DNA of 64,000 bases from Alphaproteobacteria bacterium (lineage in GTDB: Bacteria > Pseudomonadota > Alphaproteobacteria > Sphingomonadales > Sphingomonadaceae). Positions within the stretch are counted from its first letter, which is position 1; each line of letters begins with the position of its first letter. A model generated the notes under the pieces. It was not told the DNA's origin. It was given only the letters and a program-made list of their open reading frames with translations, and ran no database searches. The position numbers and the translations under genes were made by a program. The DNA lies in contig JAUIIG010000009.1 of assembly GCA_030431875.1 (NCBI GenBank), positions 1 to 64,000 of the forward strand, written 5' to 3'. Shown here piece by piece: positions 45,224 through 54,765 of this stretch.

Positions 45224-47527
45224 TCAATTCGGCGGCATGTTGTCCCGCAGGTCCGCCAGCCATACCTCGGCCACGGCATCGCTCGGCGCGCGCCAGTCGC
45301 CGCGCGGGGAAAGCGCGCCGCCCGCGCTGACCTTGGGGCCGTTGGGAAGGGCAGAGCGCTTGAACTGGCTGAAGGCGAAGAAGCGTTTCACGAATTTCTC
45401 CAGCCAGCCGTGGATGGTGTCGAGATCGTATTGGTTCTTCTTTGCTCCCGGGAAGTCATGCGGCCACAATCCCTCGGCCTTATCACGCCATGCGTGCCAG
45501 CACAGGAAAGCCGTGTGGCTCGGCTTTTGTCCCCAGCGGATGGTGTGGTGGAGGAAGAAGTCGTTGAGCTCGTAGGGGCCGACCATGCTTTCGGTGCTCT
45601 GGAGATTGCCTTCGGCATCGGCGGGGACCAGCTCGGGGCTGATTTCGGTCTGCAGCACTTCCAGCAGCACTTCGCCGACATGTGCATCGAACTGCTCGGT
45701 GCTGACGGCCCAGCGGATCAGGTACTGGATCAGAGTCTTGGGCACGCCCGAATTGACGCCGTAGTGGCTCATGTGGTCACCCACGCCATAGGTGCACCAG
45801 CCCAGCGCCAGTTCGGACAGGTCGCCGGTGCCGATCACCCAGCCGCCATGGTGTCCCGCGAGCCGGAACAGGTAGTCCGTCCGCAGGCCCGCCTGCACGT
45901 TCTCGAAGGTGGTGTCGTAGTGCGGTGCCCCGTCGGCGAAGGGGTGCCCCATGTCCTGCAGCATCTGGCGCGCAGCTGGCTTGATGTCGATTTCCTCGGC
46001 AGTGACATGGAAAGCTTCCATCAGCTTCCAGGCGTTGGACTTGGTCTCGTCCGAAGTGGCGAAGCCGGGCATGGTGTAGGCGCGGATCGTCGAGCGCGGG
46101 AGGCCCAGCGTGTCGCAAGCCTTGGCCGCCACGATCAGCGCGTGGGTGGAATCGAGCCCGCCGGAAATGCCGATGACCAGGCTCTTGGGATTGGTCGCCT
46201 GGATACGCCGCATCAGCGCGTCGACCTGTATGTTGAACGCCTCATAGGCGTCGTGGTCCAGTTTGTCCTGCCGGTTGGGCACGAAGGGGAAGCGGCGGAT
46301 CGGGCGCTGCAGGCCGATATCACCGGGCGTGCAGGAATGCTCGAAAGTGATGTTACGGAAACTGTCTTCGGGGCGTCCGGCGTCCTCGGCGGCATCGTTG
46401 AAGGTGCCCATGCGCATGCGCTCGTTGAGGATACGGCGCGTGTCGATGTCCGTCACGCACAGCTCCGGCTCCAGTTCGAAGCGCACGCTTTCCACCATCA
46501 GGTCGCCCAGTTCGTAGACCATGCCCTGGCCGTCCCAGCTGAGATCGGTGGTACTCTCGCCAAAGCCGCTGGCGGAATAAGCATAGGCACAGACCGATCG
46601 CGCCGAGCTGGCGGCGCAGAGCATGTGGCGCTCGTCCGACTTGCCGATGGTGATGTTGCTGGCCGAAAGGTTCAGCAGGATGGTGGCCCCTGCGAGGGCC
46701 GCCATGGTGCCGGGCGGGTTGGGGCTCCAGAAATCCTCGCAGATTTCGATGCCGAAGGTGAAGCCCTTGAGGTTGGAAGCCGAGAAGATCAGGTCGACAC
46801 CGAAGGGCACTTCCTCGCCATTCACGCCGATCCACAGGTCGCGGCAGTTGTTGCCGCGCGCGAACCAGCGCTTTTCGTAGAACTCGCGGTAGTTGGGCAG
46901 GTAGCTCTTCGGGACTGCGCCCAGCACCTCGCCATGGGCGATCACCAGCGCACAGTTATAGATGCGTCCGCCGCGGCGCAGCGGCGCACCGATCACCAGC
47001 ACCGGCGTAAGCTCCTCGCTCGCCTTGCGAATGTCCTCGATATGCGCCTCGACATTGTCGAGCAGCGCGGCCTGTATGTGCAGGTCGTCGAGCGCATAGC
47101 TCGACAGGCAAAGTTCCGGATAGAGCAGCAGGTCGACGTGCTGTTCGTGTGCCTTCTGTGCCTGTTCGATGATCCCCGCCGCATTGTAGGGCACGTCCGC
47201 CGTGCGCACCTTGGGCGTGCTGGTGGCGAGCCGCACGAAGCCGTGCGTGTGCATGTCGAAGAAGGGGTGGATATCGCTCATCGCGGATTCGCTTTCGGCT
47301 GGATCGTAGGCGGCAGGTTCGAGAAAGTCGGCGGGCTCGCAAATGCCCAGTTCGGCAAGTCGCTTTTGTGTCGGAGGCCGGGGCACCTTGCCCTTGGCTT
47401 CCCAACCGTAGACTGTGCGGCTGGGCCACGGCTCCGGAGCGCCATATTGCCGCCCGAATTCCTCCGCGCTCAGCGGCGGATCGTGCGCATCGCGCCAGCT
47501 GCGAATTTTCTGCCCTGCCAGATGCAT
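45224..47527 (-). CDS. nadE: Glutamine-dependent NAD+ synthetase with N-terminal HTH domain
   Basis: A 767-residue enzyme that amidates nicotinic acid adenine dinucleotide to NAD+. The nitrilase-like glutaminase has Glu138 ([12 protein letters not shown]), Lys207 ([16 protein letters not shown]) and Cys263 (GIEICEDFW); the synthetase domain has the ATP loop [11 protein letters not shown] (453-463). Standard enzymes of this type start at the Met corresponding to residue 83 ([19 protein letters not shown]). Here 82 further residues precede it and resemble an XRE-type helix-turn-helix ([39 protein letters not shown]). The ATG at 47527 has a good GAGG site, so the fusion looks real. A palindromic operator lies just upstream. 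Confidence 0.93.
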   Translation of the reverse strand: MHLAGQKIRSWRDAHDPPLSAEEFGRQYGAPEPWPSRTVYGWEAKGKVPRPPTQKRLAELGICEPADFLEPAAYDPAESESAMSDIHPFFDMHTHGFVRLATSTPKVRTADVPYNAAGIIEQAQKAHEQHVDLLLYPELCLSSYALDDLHIQAALLDNVEAHIEDIRKASEELTPVLVIGAPLRRGGRIYNCALVIAHGEVLGAVPKSYLPNYREFYEKRWFARGNNCRDLWIGVNGEEVPFGVDLIFSASNLKGFTFGIEICEDFWSPNPPGTMAALAGATILLNLSASNITIGKSDERHMLCAASSARSVCAYAYSASGFGESTTDLSWDGQGMVYELGDLMVESVRFELEPELCVTDIDTRRILNERMRMGTFNDAAEDAGRPEDSFRNITFEHSCTPGDIGLQRPIRRFPFVPNRQDKLDHDAYEAFNIQVDALMRRIQATNPKSLVIGISGGLDSTHALIVAAKACDTLGLPRSTIRAYTMPGFATSDETKSNAWKLMEAFHVTAEEIDIKPAARQMLQDMGHPFADGAPHYDTTFENVQAGLRTDYLFRLAGHHGGWVIGTGDLSELALGWCTYGVGDHMSHYGVNSGVPKTLIQYLIRWAVSTEQFDAHVGEVLLEVLQTEISPELVPADAEGNLQSTESMVGPYELNDFFLHHTIRWGQKPSHTAFLCWHAWRDKAEGLWPHDFPGAKKNQYDLDTIHGWLEKFVKRFFAFSQFKRSALPNGPKVSAGGALSPRGDWRAPSDAVAEVWLADLRDNMPPN

Positions 47528-47537
47528 GGGGCACCTC

Positions 47538-47554
47538 GTATCCTAAAAGGATAC
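47538..47554. promoter_or_regulatory. Perfect palindrome, candidate operator of nadE
   Basis: GTATCC-TAAAA-GGATAC, a perfect 6-bp inverted repeat with a 5-bp centre, 10 bp before the nadE ATG and next to its GAGG ribosome binding site. On the minus strand TTGCGT-N17-TAGGAT places a possible -10 inside the palindrome. Size and symmetry suit a dimeric XRE-type HTH regulator. Confidence 0.65.
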
Positions 47555-47564
47555 AAAGTGCAAC

Positions 47565-47604
47565 GCAAAGACGCCGCCGCTCGGAGGGGAAGAGCGACGG
47601 CGTC
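47565..47604 (-). terminator. Rho-independent terminator after glycine-zipper gene
   Basis: On the minus strand GACGCCGTCGCTC and GAGCGGCGGCGTC form a 13-bp stem with one U-G pair and a 9-nt loop, followed by TTTGCGTT. It isolates nadE from its upstream neighbour, so nadE must have its own promoter between 47528 and 47570. Confidence 0.8.
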
Positions 47605-47627
47605 AGGGGACAACTAGTAAGTTGTGA

Positions 47628-48095
47628 TTAGCGGCAGCGGGCCTCGCCGCGGTCGATCTCGCGGCCCAGCAGGCCGCCGACAACGGCACCAAGCAGGGTG
47701 CCGACGGTGCGATCACCGCGGGTGTCGATGGCGCGGCCAACCAGCGCGCCACCGGCTGCACCGATGATCAGGCCGGTCGTGCCGTTCTCGCGCTCGCAGT
47801 AATAGCGACCGTCGCGGCCCTGCCAGACACGGTCACCACGGCGCACTCGGCGGGGCTCGTAGTAGCGGCCCTGGTCGTCATAGGTGCGATAGCGGCGATC
47901 ATCGCGGCGGTCGCCACGGCGGTCATAGCGCCGCTCGTCGCGGCGGTCGTAGCGGGCATCGTAGCGGTCACCGCGATGCTGGTCGCGATAGCCGTGTGCC
48001 GGGGCCCAGGACGGCGGGCCTTGCTGTGCCATCGCGGGGACGGCGGGGAGCGCCAGCGAAGTGGCGGCGGCGAGGGCAATCAGGGTCTGTTTCAT
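47628..48095 (-). CDS. Glycine-zipper (2TM) exported protein with Arg/Asp-rich repeat
   Basis: A 155-residue protein with a signal peptide (LIALAAATSLALPAVPAMAQ), then a tract of short degenerate repeats rich in Arg, Asp and Tyr (YDARYDRRDERRYDRRGDRR), then a glycine-zipper region near the C-terminus (TTGLIIGAAGGALVGRAID and TVGTLLGAVVGGLLG). This layout is common in alphaproteobacterial envelope proteins (RcnB-like or 17-kDa antigen-like). It likely associates with the outer membrane or periplasmic face. A Cys pair (YYCERE, EARCR) may be bridged. Own terminator follows. Confidence 0.82.
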   Translation of the reverse strand: MKQTLIALAAATSLALPAVPAMAQQGPPSWAPAHGYRDQHRGDRYDARYDRRDERRYDRRGDRRDDRRYRTYDDQGRYYEPRRVRRGDRVWQGRDGRYYCERENGTTGLIIGAAGGALVGRAIDTRGDRTVGTLLGAVVGGLLGREIDRGEARCR

Positions 48096-48241
48096 CGCGG
48101 TCTACCTTTCGACTCGACTTCGTGTGTTGTCGGTAATGCGGTAGATCGTTCATGTTTCCCCAACGTCAGATGAACAAATCGTTGGATGGCGATTATGGGG
48201 ACGAGCCGTTTCGGTGGAGCGACAAGCCGACCGAAAAAGCT

Positions 48242-48886
48242 TCAGACGTCGAGCTTTGCGACCAACTTGTAGCGCAGCTTGTCCGCCAGCAGGGGCAGCT
48301 CGCTGATCTCGCGAAGCAGGTCGGTATCGACCGGCGTGCTGGTGCCCCAGATGCCGCCAAACAGCCGCGCCATCGACCATTCGGGCAGGCCTTCGGATAC
48401 CTTCTCGAGCGCATCTCCGGCTTTTGCCTCGCCTTCCTCGATCACGCGGTAGAACCAGCCGCAGCGACCGGTCGCCATGATGCGCTTCACCATGGCCTTT
48501 TCGCCAAAGCGGTGTTCGATCTTCCAACAGGGTTGGCGTGGCTGGCAGGCTTCGAGCAGCGCCGAGCCGAGCCTGAAGCGGTCTCCCAGCAGGACCTGCT
48601 CCTCGGTCAGGCCCGCGGTGGACAGGTTGGATCCGAAGGCGCCGGGTTCGTCCAGCAGGGGGTGATCGCCAAGCTCGCCGCGCCAGTAGTCATGGTGATC
48701 GCGCGGGTAGTGGTGCAGGGCCATGTCCGGCCCGCCATGGTGGACAAGGTCTGCCTGCTGGTCGCCCGCAAGGCCAAGTGCGGTCACTTCCACCTTGCCC
48801 GTTACCGGTTGCTTGGCGATGGCGCTTTGCTCGTCACCCCGGAAGGGCACGGCGTTAGCCACGCAAATGGCGTCGACGACGATCAT
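48242..48886 (-). CDS. MOSC domain protein (YiiM-like)
   Basis: A 214-residue MOSC protein. Characteristic blocks are VTALGLAGDQQADLVHHGGP, followed by ALHHYPRDHHDYW, PGAFGSNLSTAGLTEEQVLLGDRF and LLEACQPRQPCWKIEHRFG, where the Cys of the CQPRQPCW region is the conserved sulfur-handling residue. Relatives such as YiiM use molybdenum cofactor to reduce N-hydroxylated compounds. ATG 48886 is chosen; longer in-frame starts would run through the methyltransferase gene. It overlaps that gene by four bases (ATGA), so the two are coupled. Confidence 0.9.
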   Translation of the reverse strand: MIVVDAICVANAVPFRGDEQSAIAKQPVTGKVEVTALGLAGDQQADLVHHGGPDMALHHYPRDHHDYWRGELGDHPLLDEPGAFGSNLSTAGLTEEQVLLGDRFRLGSALLEACQPRQPCWKIEHRFGEKAMVKRIMATGRCGWFYRVIEEGEAKAGDALEKVSEGLPEWSMARLFGGIWGTSTPVDTDLLREISELPLLADKLRYKLVAKLDV

Positions 48887-49476
48887 GCAGCTTTCCTTGC
48901 GGTAATGGCGATCCAGTCGCGCATCACCTTGTCGAGACCGCCGTCGCGGTAATCCTGCACGTCCTCCAGCTGCCAGCCGGCATCCTTGTAGAGGTCGAGC
49001 AACACCTGCCGCGGGGCGAAGTTGTAGAGGCGACCAAAGGCATCGCGCGCGTCGCCGTCGCCCAGCTTGTAATTGGCAAAGAACCAGCCTCCGGGACGCA
49101 GTGCGCGGTGCACGCGCACCAGCACCTCGCCAAGGCCCGCCAGTGGCTGGTGATGCAGCGAGGCGTGTGCCCACACCGCGTCGTAGGCTTCGACAGCTTC
49201 CAACTCGTCGAAGTGCAGCAGCCGAACGTCCTTTCCGGTACGCTTGCGGGCTTCCTCCGCCATGCCCGCAGAGCCGTCTGTCATGTCGACGCGAAAGCCG
49301 CGTTCGAGGAACTGCTGCGCATCGCGCCCGCCACCGCAGCCAAGCTCCAGCACGTTGGCACCCGGTGCAAGGCGCTCGGCAAAGCCGTCGAGGAAGCGCA
49401 CGCTGCCGTCCACGAACTTCTGCACGTAGTCACTGGCTTCGCGGTCGTAGAAGGCGAGGGTGTCGGGATCGCTCAT
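48883..49476 (-). CDS. Class I SAM-dependent methyltransferase
   Basis: A 197-residue methyltransferase. SAM motif I is VLELGCGGGRDAQQFL (about residue 42), motif II is FRVDMTDGSAGMAEEA, and YDAVWAHASLHH and LRPGGWFFANYKLG follow. The pattern is of the small-molecule class I (Methyltransf_11/25) type; substrate unknown. ATG 49476 (MSDPDTLAFY) is the natural start; a reading to 49779 would invade the divergent DUF418 region. It precedes and overlaps the MOSC gene. Confidence 0.85.
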   Translation of the reverse strand: MSDPDTLAFYDREASDYVQKFVDGSVRFLDGFAERLAPGANVLELGCGGGRDAQQFLERGFRVDMTDGSAGMAEEARKRTGKDVRLLHFDELEAVEAYDAVWAHASLHHQPLAGLGEVLVRVHRALRPGGWFFANYKLGDGDARDAFGRLYNFAPRQVLLDLYKDAGWQLEDVQDYRDGGLDKVMRDWIAITARKAA

Positions 49477-49549
49477 GCACCACCTTTGCGGCGCGGGGCT
49501 ATGCAAGGCAAGCGCGCAGGCGTAGCACCTCGACATTGGGGGGAATGCA

Positions 49550-50782
49550 ATGACGGAACAAGCGAGCGGGGCAGCCCCCGTTACATCCAGCGAACGCGTT
49601 GGCGAACTCGACGTGCTGCGCGGTTTTGCGTTGCTCGGCGTGTTGATCGCCAATTTCGTCTGGTGGTCCTTCGGTGAGAATACCGCACTGCCCGCCCAGA
49701 CCGAGGCCTTTGCGCAGGATTCCGGCAATATTGCCGCGATCGTGTTCACCGATGTCTTCGTCTCCGACAAGGCCAACACCCTGTTCGCCTTCCTCTTCGG
49801 TGTCGGCTTCTGGGTGCAGATGCAGCGCCTGGAAGAGCGCGGGGCGGCCTTCGCCTATATCTATACGCGGCGGCTATTCGTGCTGCTGGTGTTCGGCCTG
49901 ATCAACCTGTTCCTGATCTGGCCGTGGGACATCCTCAACCTCTACGCCATCACCGGCTTCCTGCTGTTCGCCCTGCGCGGCATGTCGGCCCGCGCCATGC
50001 TGGGCGTGGGCCTGACACTGGCACTGCTGGGCAAGCCGCTGGTGCAATGGGTGACGGACCTGCTCGGCTGGGTCGAACCGGCGGAGGAAATGGCCTTCGG
50101 CGAGGCGGCGATTGCCATGCGGCAGGATGCCTATGTCAACGGCAGCTATTTCGAATGGGTCGAGGCCACGGCCCGTCTCGTCTGGTACGACTGGATCGCC
50201 AACGGGCTGATCGTTGCCTGGATACTCTACGCGCTGGGACGCTTCCTTGTCGGAGCCTATGTCGCACGGCAGGGCTGGCTGCAGCGCGCTGGCGAACTGC
50301 TGCCGCAGATCCGCAGGATTTTCTTCGTGGCATTTCCCCTGGGTGTAGCCATCGAAGTCCTGCGGGTGGCCGTGGGCGAGGCCGAACTGATCGACGCCCC
50401 GGCATGGGTGGCGAAATGGATGCACGTGGTCGGCGTGCCGGTGCTCGACCTGGGCTATGCCACGGGCCTGATCCTGCTGTTCCACTCCTCGCGCTTCGGC
50501 ATACTGGCGCGCATGTTCGGCCCCGTCGGACGCATGGCGCTGACCAATTACCTGGTGCAGGGCGTCTTCATCGGGCTGGTGCTCTATGGCTTCCACGGCG
50601 GACTGGCACTGGCGGGGATGATCGCCCCTAAGGTGGTGCTCGGCCTGTGCTTCGGTTTCTTCGCGCTGCAAACCCTGTTCAGCCACTGGTGGCTAGGCCG
50701 CTATCGCTTCGGTCCGATGGAATGGCTGTGGCGGGCGCTGACCTATGGCGAGCGTCCGGTGATGCGCGTTCAGCCCGCCTGA
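49550..50782 (+). CDS. DUF418 family membrane protein
   Basis: A 410-residue protein with about nine membrane segments. The N-terminal [18 protein letters not shown] motif, the [18 protein letters not shown] segment and the C-terminal [18 protein letters not shown] are hallmarks of the DUF418 (acyltransferase-like membrane) group; [20 protein letters not shown] lies near the end. Some members (YeiB-like) are in respiratory or envelope contexts but no reaction is established. GGGGGGAA precedes the ATG. The 3' end overlaps the convergent rlmN by 13 bp. Confidence 0.88.
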   Translation: MTEQASGAAPVTSSERVGELDVLRGFALLGVLIANFVWWSFGENTALPAQTEAFAQDSGNIAAIVFTDVFVSDKANTLFAFLFGVGFWVQMQRLEERGAAFAYIYTRRLFVLLVFGLINLFLIWPWDILNLYAITGFLLFALRGMSARAMLGVGLTLALLGKPLVQWVTDLLGWVEPAEEMAFGEAAIAMRQDAYVNGSYFEWVEATARLVWYDWIANGLIVAWILYALGRFLVGAYVARQGWLQRAGELLPQIRRIFFVAFPLGVAIEVLRVAVGEAELIDAPAWVAKWMHVVGVPVLDLGYATGLILLFHSSRFGILARMFGPVGRMALTNYLVQGVFIGLVLYGFHGGLALAGMIAPKVVLGLCFGFFALQTLFSHWWLGRYRFGPMEWLWRALTYGERPVMRVQPA

Positions 50783-52017
50783 GCGGAGGCCTCTGCCGCT
50801 TCGCGGTCGAGCTGCGCGCGGCTCTTCTTCTCGGCGGCGGTCTTCAGCTGGCCGCAGGCAGCGTCGATATCGCGGCCGCGCGGGGTGCGCACCGGCGCTG
50901 AAATGCCGCCTTCGAAGACGATGTTGGAGAAGGCCTTGATCCGTTCGGGCGTCGAGCATTCGTAGACTGCGCCGGGCCACGGATTGAACGGGATCAGGTT
51001 GACCTTCGCCGGCAGCTTGTACTGCTTGAGCAGCCGGACAAGCTCGCGCGCGTGCTCGTCGCTGTCGTTCTTGTCCTTCAGCATGACATATTCAAAGGTG
51101 ATCCGCCGTGCATTGCTGGCGCCGGGATAGTCCGCACAGGCCTGCAGCAGATCTTCCAGCCCGTACTTCTTGTTGATCGGCACGATCTCGTCGCGGATTT
51201 CCTTCGTCACCGCGTGCAGCGACACGGCCAGGTTCACGCCGATTTCCTCGCCGCAGCGCGCCATCGCGGGCACGACGCCACTGGTCGACAGGGTAATGCG
51301 GCGCTTGGACAGGGCAAGGCCGTCACCGTCCATCACCAGCTGCAGCGCGCCCTTTACGTTGTCGAAATTGTACAGCGGTTCGCCCATGCCCATCATCACG
51401 ATGTTGGTGAGCAGGCGGCCGTCCGAGGTGTAGTGGCCGGCATCCTCGGTACCATCGAGGCCGGCCATGCTGCCCTTGGGCCATTCGCCCAGTGCATCTC
51501 GCGCCAGCATTACCTGGCCGACGATCTCGCCGGGGGTGAGGTTGCGCACCAGCCGCATGGTGCCAGTGTGGCAGAAACGGCAGTTGAGCGTGCAACCGAC
51601 CTGGCTGGAAACGCACAGCGTCCCGCGATCGGCATCGGGGATGAAGACCATTTCGAAATCGTGGCCGTCCGCCGTGCGCAGCAGCCACTTGCGGGTGCCG
51701 TCGGTGGAATGCTGCGCCTCGACCACTTCGGGGCGGCCGATCACGAAGCGTTCGGCCAGCCACGGGCGCATGGTCTTGGCGATGTCGGTCATCGCCTCGA
51801 AATCCGTCACGCCGCGGTGGTACAGCCAGTGGAACACCTGCTTGGCGCGAAGCTTTGCCTGTTTCTTGTCGAGACCCGCGCCTTCGAACAGGGCGGCAAT
51901 GTCCTTCTTCGGCAGGCCGATCAGGTCCACGCGCCCGTCCTCGCGCGGCGTAATGTCACGCGCGACGGGAACCGGGTCTACCTGCCCGGGGATGGTCATG
52001 AGCTGTGTATCGGCCAT
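50770..52017 (-). CDS. rlmN: Dual-specificity 23S rRNA/tRNA methyltransferase RlmN
   Basis: A 415-residue radical SAM enzyme that methylates C2 of A2503 in 23S rRNA and A37 in some tRNAs. The iron-sulfur cluster motif CTLNCRFC lies in [17 protein letters not shown] near residue 145. Also present: [28 protein letters not shown] and the C-terminal [17 protein letters not shown] with the mechanistic Cys. Length is normal for the family in alphaproteobacteria. The N-terminal 30 residues are variable. Its last 13 bp overlap the end of DUF418 on the other strand, leaving no room for terminators between them. Confidence 0.96.
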   Translation of the reverse strand: MADTQLMTIPGQVDPVPVARDITPREDGRVDLIGLPKKDIAALFEGAGLDKKQAKLRAKQVFHWLYHRGVTDFEAMTDIAKTMRPWLAERFVIGRPEVVEAQHSTDGTRKWLLRTADGHDFEMVFIPDADRGTLCVSSQVGCTLNCRFCHTGTMRLVRNLTPGEIVGQVMLARDALGEWPKGSMAGLDGTEDAGHYTSDGRLLTNIVMMGMGEPLYNFDNVKGALQLVMDGDGLALSKRRITLSTSGVVPAMARCGEEIGVNLAVSLHAVTKEIRDEIVPINKKYGLEDLLQACADYPGASNARRITFEYVMLKDKNDSDEHARELVRLLKQYKLPAKVNLIPFNPWPGAVYECSTPERIKAFSNIVFEGGISAPVRTPRGRDIDAACGQLKTAAEKKSRAQLDREAAEASAQAG

Positions 52018-52053
52018 GGGAGGCGCGCATATAGGCGCAAGATGCCCGCTTGC

Positions 52054-52788
52054 CTAGCCGTTGCTCCGCAGCCAGCCGGTGATCGAGAACCGCGCGCCGC
52101 CGGCGTAGGGCGCAACGGGGGATACGCTGTGCAGCCGGGGCACGCGGAACAGGTTCATCGCGTTGAAGCGCGGCATCAGCGCCTGTTCGACATCGCCGTT
52201 CTCGGCATGGAACATCAGCAGGCCGCCCCAATGGGTCTGCCAGCCGGGTGTCAGGCCCAGCACGTAGGCGGCGTGACGGTGTTTGCCGGCGACGTTGTCG
52301 TCATGCGCGGTCAGGAAATGTTCGGGCAGGTAACGGGTCGCCTGGCCATCGGCGAGGGCAATGGCGTCATCGCCCGTCACCCGGCGGAACAGTTCCAGCC
52401 ACGGCTCGGAATTGACCGCCTCCAGGAACCGGTCGACCGGCCATTGGCGCTCTTCCCGCTCGGCCTGCTGATCCGCCACGCGCACGGTGTCATAGGCATA
52501 CTGGAATCCGTCGCGGGCGCCGGCATTGATGGCTTCGCGCAACTGTCCGGCCTTGGCCGGATCGGCATCGAGTGCGGCAATCGAATCCGGCCCAAGATCC
52601 CAGACCTTGTCGCCCTGGTTGAGCACGCGCCACCACTCGGCCTCGTCACGCAGCCAGTCGTGCAGGTGTTGGGCCGTGCGCTTTGGCAGGACGTTTTCCA
52701 GCCGGACAAAGCCACTTGTGGCAAAGTCTGCTGCGGCCTGTTTCAACCGGGTCCTGCCCACGGCGGGGGCAAAATCGTAAGTAGCCAT
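52054..52788 (-). CDS. 2OG-Fe(II) oxygenase (prolyl hydroxylase-like)
   Basis: A 244-residue dioxygenase. Iron ligands appear as H-x-D in LTAHDDNVAGKHRHAAYVLG and the distal His in RVPRLHSVSPVAP, followed by the 2OG-binding Arg in ARFSITGWLRS. The WGGLLMFH strand between them is typical of the P4Hc/Tpa1-like group. Target unknown; it may hydroxylate a protein or a small molecule. The gene is separated from the VOC gene by about 200 bp that carry a TTGTCG-TTCGT-CGACAA inverted repeat but no ORF of interest. Confidence 0.85.
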   Translation of the reverse strand: MATYDFAPAVGRTRLKQAAADFATSGFVRLENVLPKRTAQHLHDWLRDEAEWWRVLNQGDKVWDLGPDSIAALDADPAKAGQLREAINAGARDGFQYAYDTVRVADQQAEREERQWPVDRFLEAVNSEPWLELFRRVTGDDAIALADGQATRYLPEHFLTAHDDNVAGKHRHAAYVLGLTPGWQTHWGGLLMFHAENGDVEQALMPRFNAMNLFRVPRLHSVSPVAPYAGGARFSITGWLRSNG

Positions 52789-52985
52789 ATTGGAGCTGCA
52801 ATCCCTCCCACACAGACCACCGTCCCTCTGTCAGCTGTGCAGGCAGCCCCTCCTGCATTGGCCAACGGACCATGGCGGTCATTTCCGTGGGAGGTAATAG
52901 CACCTCTGCGGCGCGCTGGATTGTCGTTCGTCGACAACTGTAGGCGACTGGCAGATCAGACTTAAATCAAAGCGCTACGGCGGGA

Positions 52986-53381
52986 TCAGTCCTGCGGCGG
53001 AAGCGGATTTTCCAGGTCCTGCCCGAACATCACCCGATGCCCGTCCGGCGTGCGCACGCCGAACTCGCGCATGCCCCACTCCTTGTCATCTGGGTGGGAA
53101 AGGAAATCGACCGAGCCTTGTCGGATCTCTTCATAGTAAGCATCGATATCGTCAAACTCGATGTAACCGAAGTACTGGTGGTCACCGAGATCGGGCACGG
53201 GAATGGCGTCGGGGCAGGACCCCAGCATGATCATGCAGCGCCCGCGCTTGACGAACACCCAGCCGCCTAGATCACGCAGCTTGTCGAACTTCATGACGTC
53301 GATCCACCAGCGCGCCGTCGTCATGGCGTCGGGCACGGCAAGGACGAAGTTCAAGCCGGTGATCGTCGGGCGATCGCTCAT
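52986..53381 (-). CDS. VOC (glyoxalase/bleomycin resistance) family protein
   Basis: A 131-residue single-domain VOC protein. Expected beta-alpha-beta-beta-beta modules: NFVLAVPDAMTTARWWIDVM with GRCMIMLGSCPD, and YFGYIEFDDIDAYYEEIRQG with REFGVRTPDGHRVMFGQDL. Members bind a divalent metal and act as isomerases, dioxygenases or antibiotic-binding proteins. No feature singles out one role. It overlaps the upstream exported protein by four bases (ATGA), so these two are co-translated. Confidence 0.88.
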   Translation of the reverse strand: MSDRPTITGLNFVLAVPDAMTTARWWIDVMKFDKLRDLGGWVFVKRGRCMIMLGSCPDAIPVPDLGDHQYFGYIEFDDIDAYYEEIRQGSVDFLSHPDDKEWGMREFGVRTPDGHRVMFGQDLENPLPPQD

Positions 53382-53860
53382 TGCCCCGCACAGCCTACGG
53401 CGGCGGCATCCAAAGCAGTGGCAGCGCCCGAGAGGGTATAGCGATCGGTAAAGCGGTTGCCGCGGTTGTCCGTGGCGCTGATGCTCATGGTGCTGCCGCC
53501 TCGCATGGCAGCGACAATGGCCGCATCCGCTCCAGCATCGCTGGCCCAGGCATCGTTGCCGCCGCCGGTCAGGTCGAACCGCTGGCCGCCGATGGCGAGC
53601 CGCACACGGGGATTGGCAGACAGCTCGCGACTGAGGCGGAAATGGACCTGGCCGCGCACCTGCCGGTCGGGCCAGTTGCCGACGCTGGCAAAGGGTTCGA
53701 AATCGCGCCGATTGCGGTTGCTGTCGGCTGCGGCGATGGCATAGCAGCGCGGCACGTCAGGGTCGCGGAAAGCGCCCCACATGCCGAACACGCCCAGGCT
53801 GTCTCGCGCGGCGATTGGACTCGCCATCAACAGCAGGATCAGGGGAAGGACGCGGCGCAT
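53378..53860 (-). CDS. Exported IalB-like protein
   Basis: A 160-residue protein with a signal peptide (LPLILLLMASPIAA). Mature sequence GVFGMWGAFRDPDVPRCYAI, followed by VHFRLSRELSANPRVRLAIG and MSISATDNRGNRFTDRYTLSG, resembles the invasion-associated locus B (IalB) family of alphaproteobacteria, which has a beta-sandwich fold and unclear general function. Cys residues in the first and last parts (PRCYAI, VGCAGQ) could pair. It overlaps the VOC gene. Confidence 0.75.
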   Translation of the reverse strand: MRRVLPLILLLMASPIAARDSLGVFGMWGAFRDPDVPRCYAIAAADSNRNRRDFEPFASVGNWPDRQVRGQVHFRLSRELSANPRVRLAIGGQRFDLTGGGNDAWASDAGADAAIVAAMRGGSTMSISATDNRGNRFTDRYTLSGAATALDAAAVGCAGQ

Positions 53861-54055
53861 ATATTCCCCATAGTCGAAGGAAGCATCGGGTCAAAATCGT
53901 ACGCGTCGAATCCGGTTTTTCTGGTCAATTCGCGCGATTTATGGCAAAAGAATCGGGCGGGAAGAGGCACCGGGTAACCTGGCCTGAAGGGCGCGATGGT
54001 CGCGCCTCAACATGGAAGGCGCCGCCCGGAACTCCCCCCAGCGGCGATTGCTGCG

Positions 54056-54706
54056 ATGAGCCTCTTAGCTGACTACAATCTGCCCTTTGCGATTGCCTTC
54101 GGGGCAATGCTGCTGCTCGCGGTGATCCAGATCATCGGAGTGGGCGATTTGTTCGATCTCGACGCCGATCTCGACGTTGATGCCGATCTCGACTCACCTG
54201 CCGAATTTGACGGCAGCGCTTCGATCATGGGCGGGATCACGACCTTGCTGGGAATTGGCCGCGTGCCATTCCTGATCTGGTTGATGACCTTCCTGTTCCT
54301 GTTCGCCAGCATCGGGGTGAGCATCCAGTCGCTGGCAGGAAACCTGCTCGGCGCGCCGCTTGATGCGCTGCTGGCGGCAGTGGCCACCTTCGGGGTGACA
54401 TTGCCGGCCACGGCCACCCTCGTGCGGCCGCTGGGACGGATCCTGCCGCAGGACGAGACCAGCGCAGTTGGGATCGACAGCCTTGTCGGCAGGCGCGCAA
54501 CCGTGACCACCGGCAAGGCCCGCCAGGGCTATCCCGCCCGCGCCAAGGTCTACGACCGGCACGGCCAGACGCATCACGTCATGGTCGAGCCACACGAGGC
54601 CGGAAGCGAATTCCACGAAGGTGACCAGGTGCTGCTGGTGCGCCGCGAAGGCCAGACCTTCTTCGGCGTGCCGCTGGCAGAGCGCAAGCTCGCACCCGTC
54701 AACTGA
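54056..54706 (+). CDS. YqiJ-like membrane protein with OB-fold domain
   Basis: A 216-residue protein with an N-terminal membrane segment (PFAIAFGAMLLLAVIQII), an Asp-rich loop (DLFDLDADLDVDADLDS), two more membrane segments (FLIWLMTFLFLFASIGVSI; LLAAVATFGVTLPATATLV) and a C-terminal OB-like domain (SLVGRRATVTTGKARQGYP to HEGDQVLLVRREGQTFFGV). This is the YqiJ/DUF1449 form, an NfeD relative, normally paired with a flotillin. ATG 54056 (MSLLADYN) puts the membrane segment first; a longer start at 53996 is less natural. The flotillin gene follows after 59 bp. Confidence 0.88.
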   Translation: MSLLADYNLPFAIAFGAMLLLAVIQIIGVGDLFDLDADLDVDADLDSPAEFDGSASIMGGITTLLGIGRVPFLIWLMTFLFLFASIGVSIQSLAGNLLGAPLDALLAAVATFGVTLPATATLVRPLGRILPQDETSAVGIDSLVGRRATVTTGKARQGYPARAKVYDRHGQTHHVMVEPHEAGSEFHEGDQVLLVRREGQTFFGVPLAERKLAPVN

Positions 54707-54765
54707 TCCCGGCGGCTGGCTGACGCCAGTCGGGCGACCCATGAATTGAAGAAAGAGAGAGAAAT

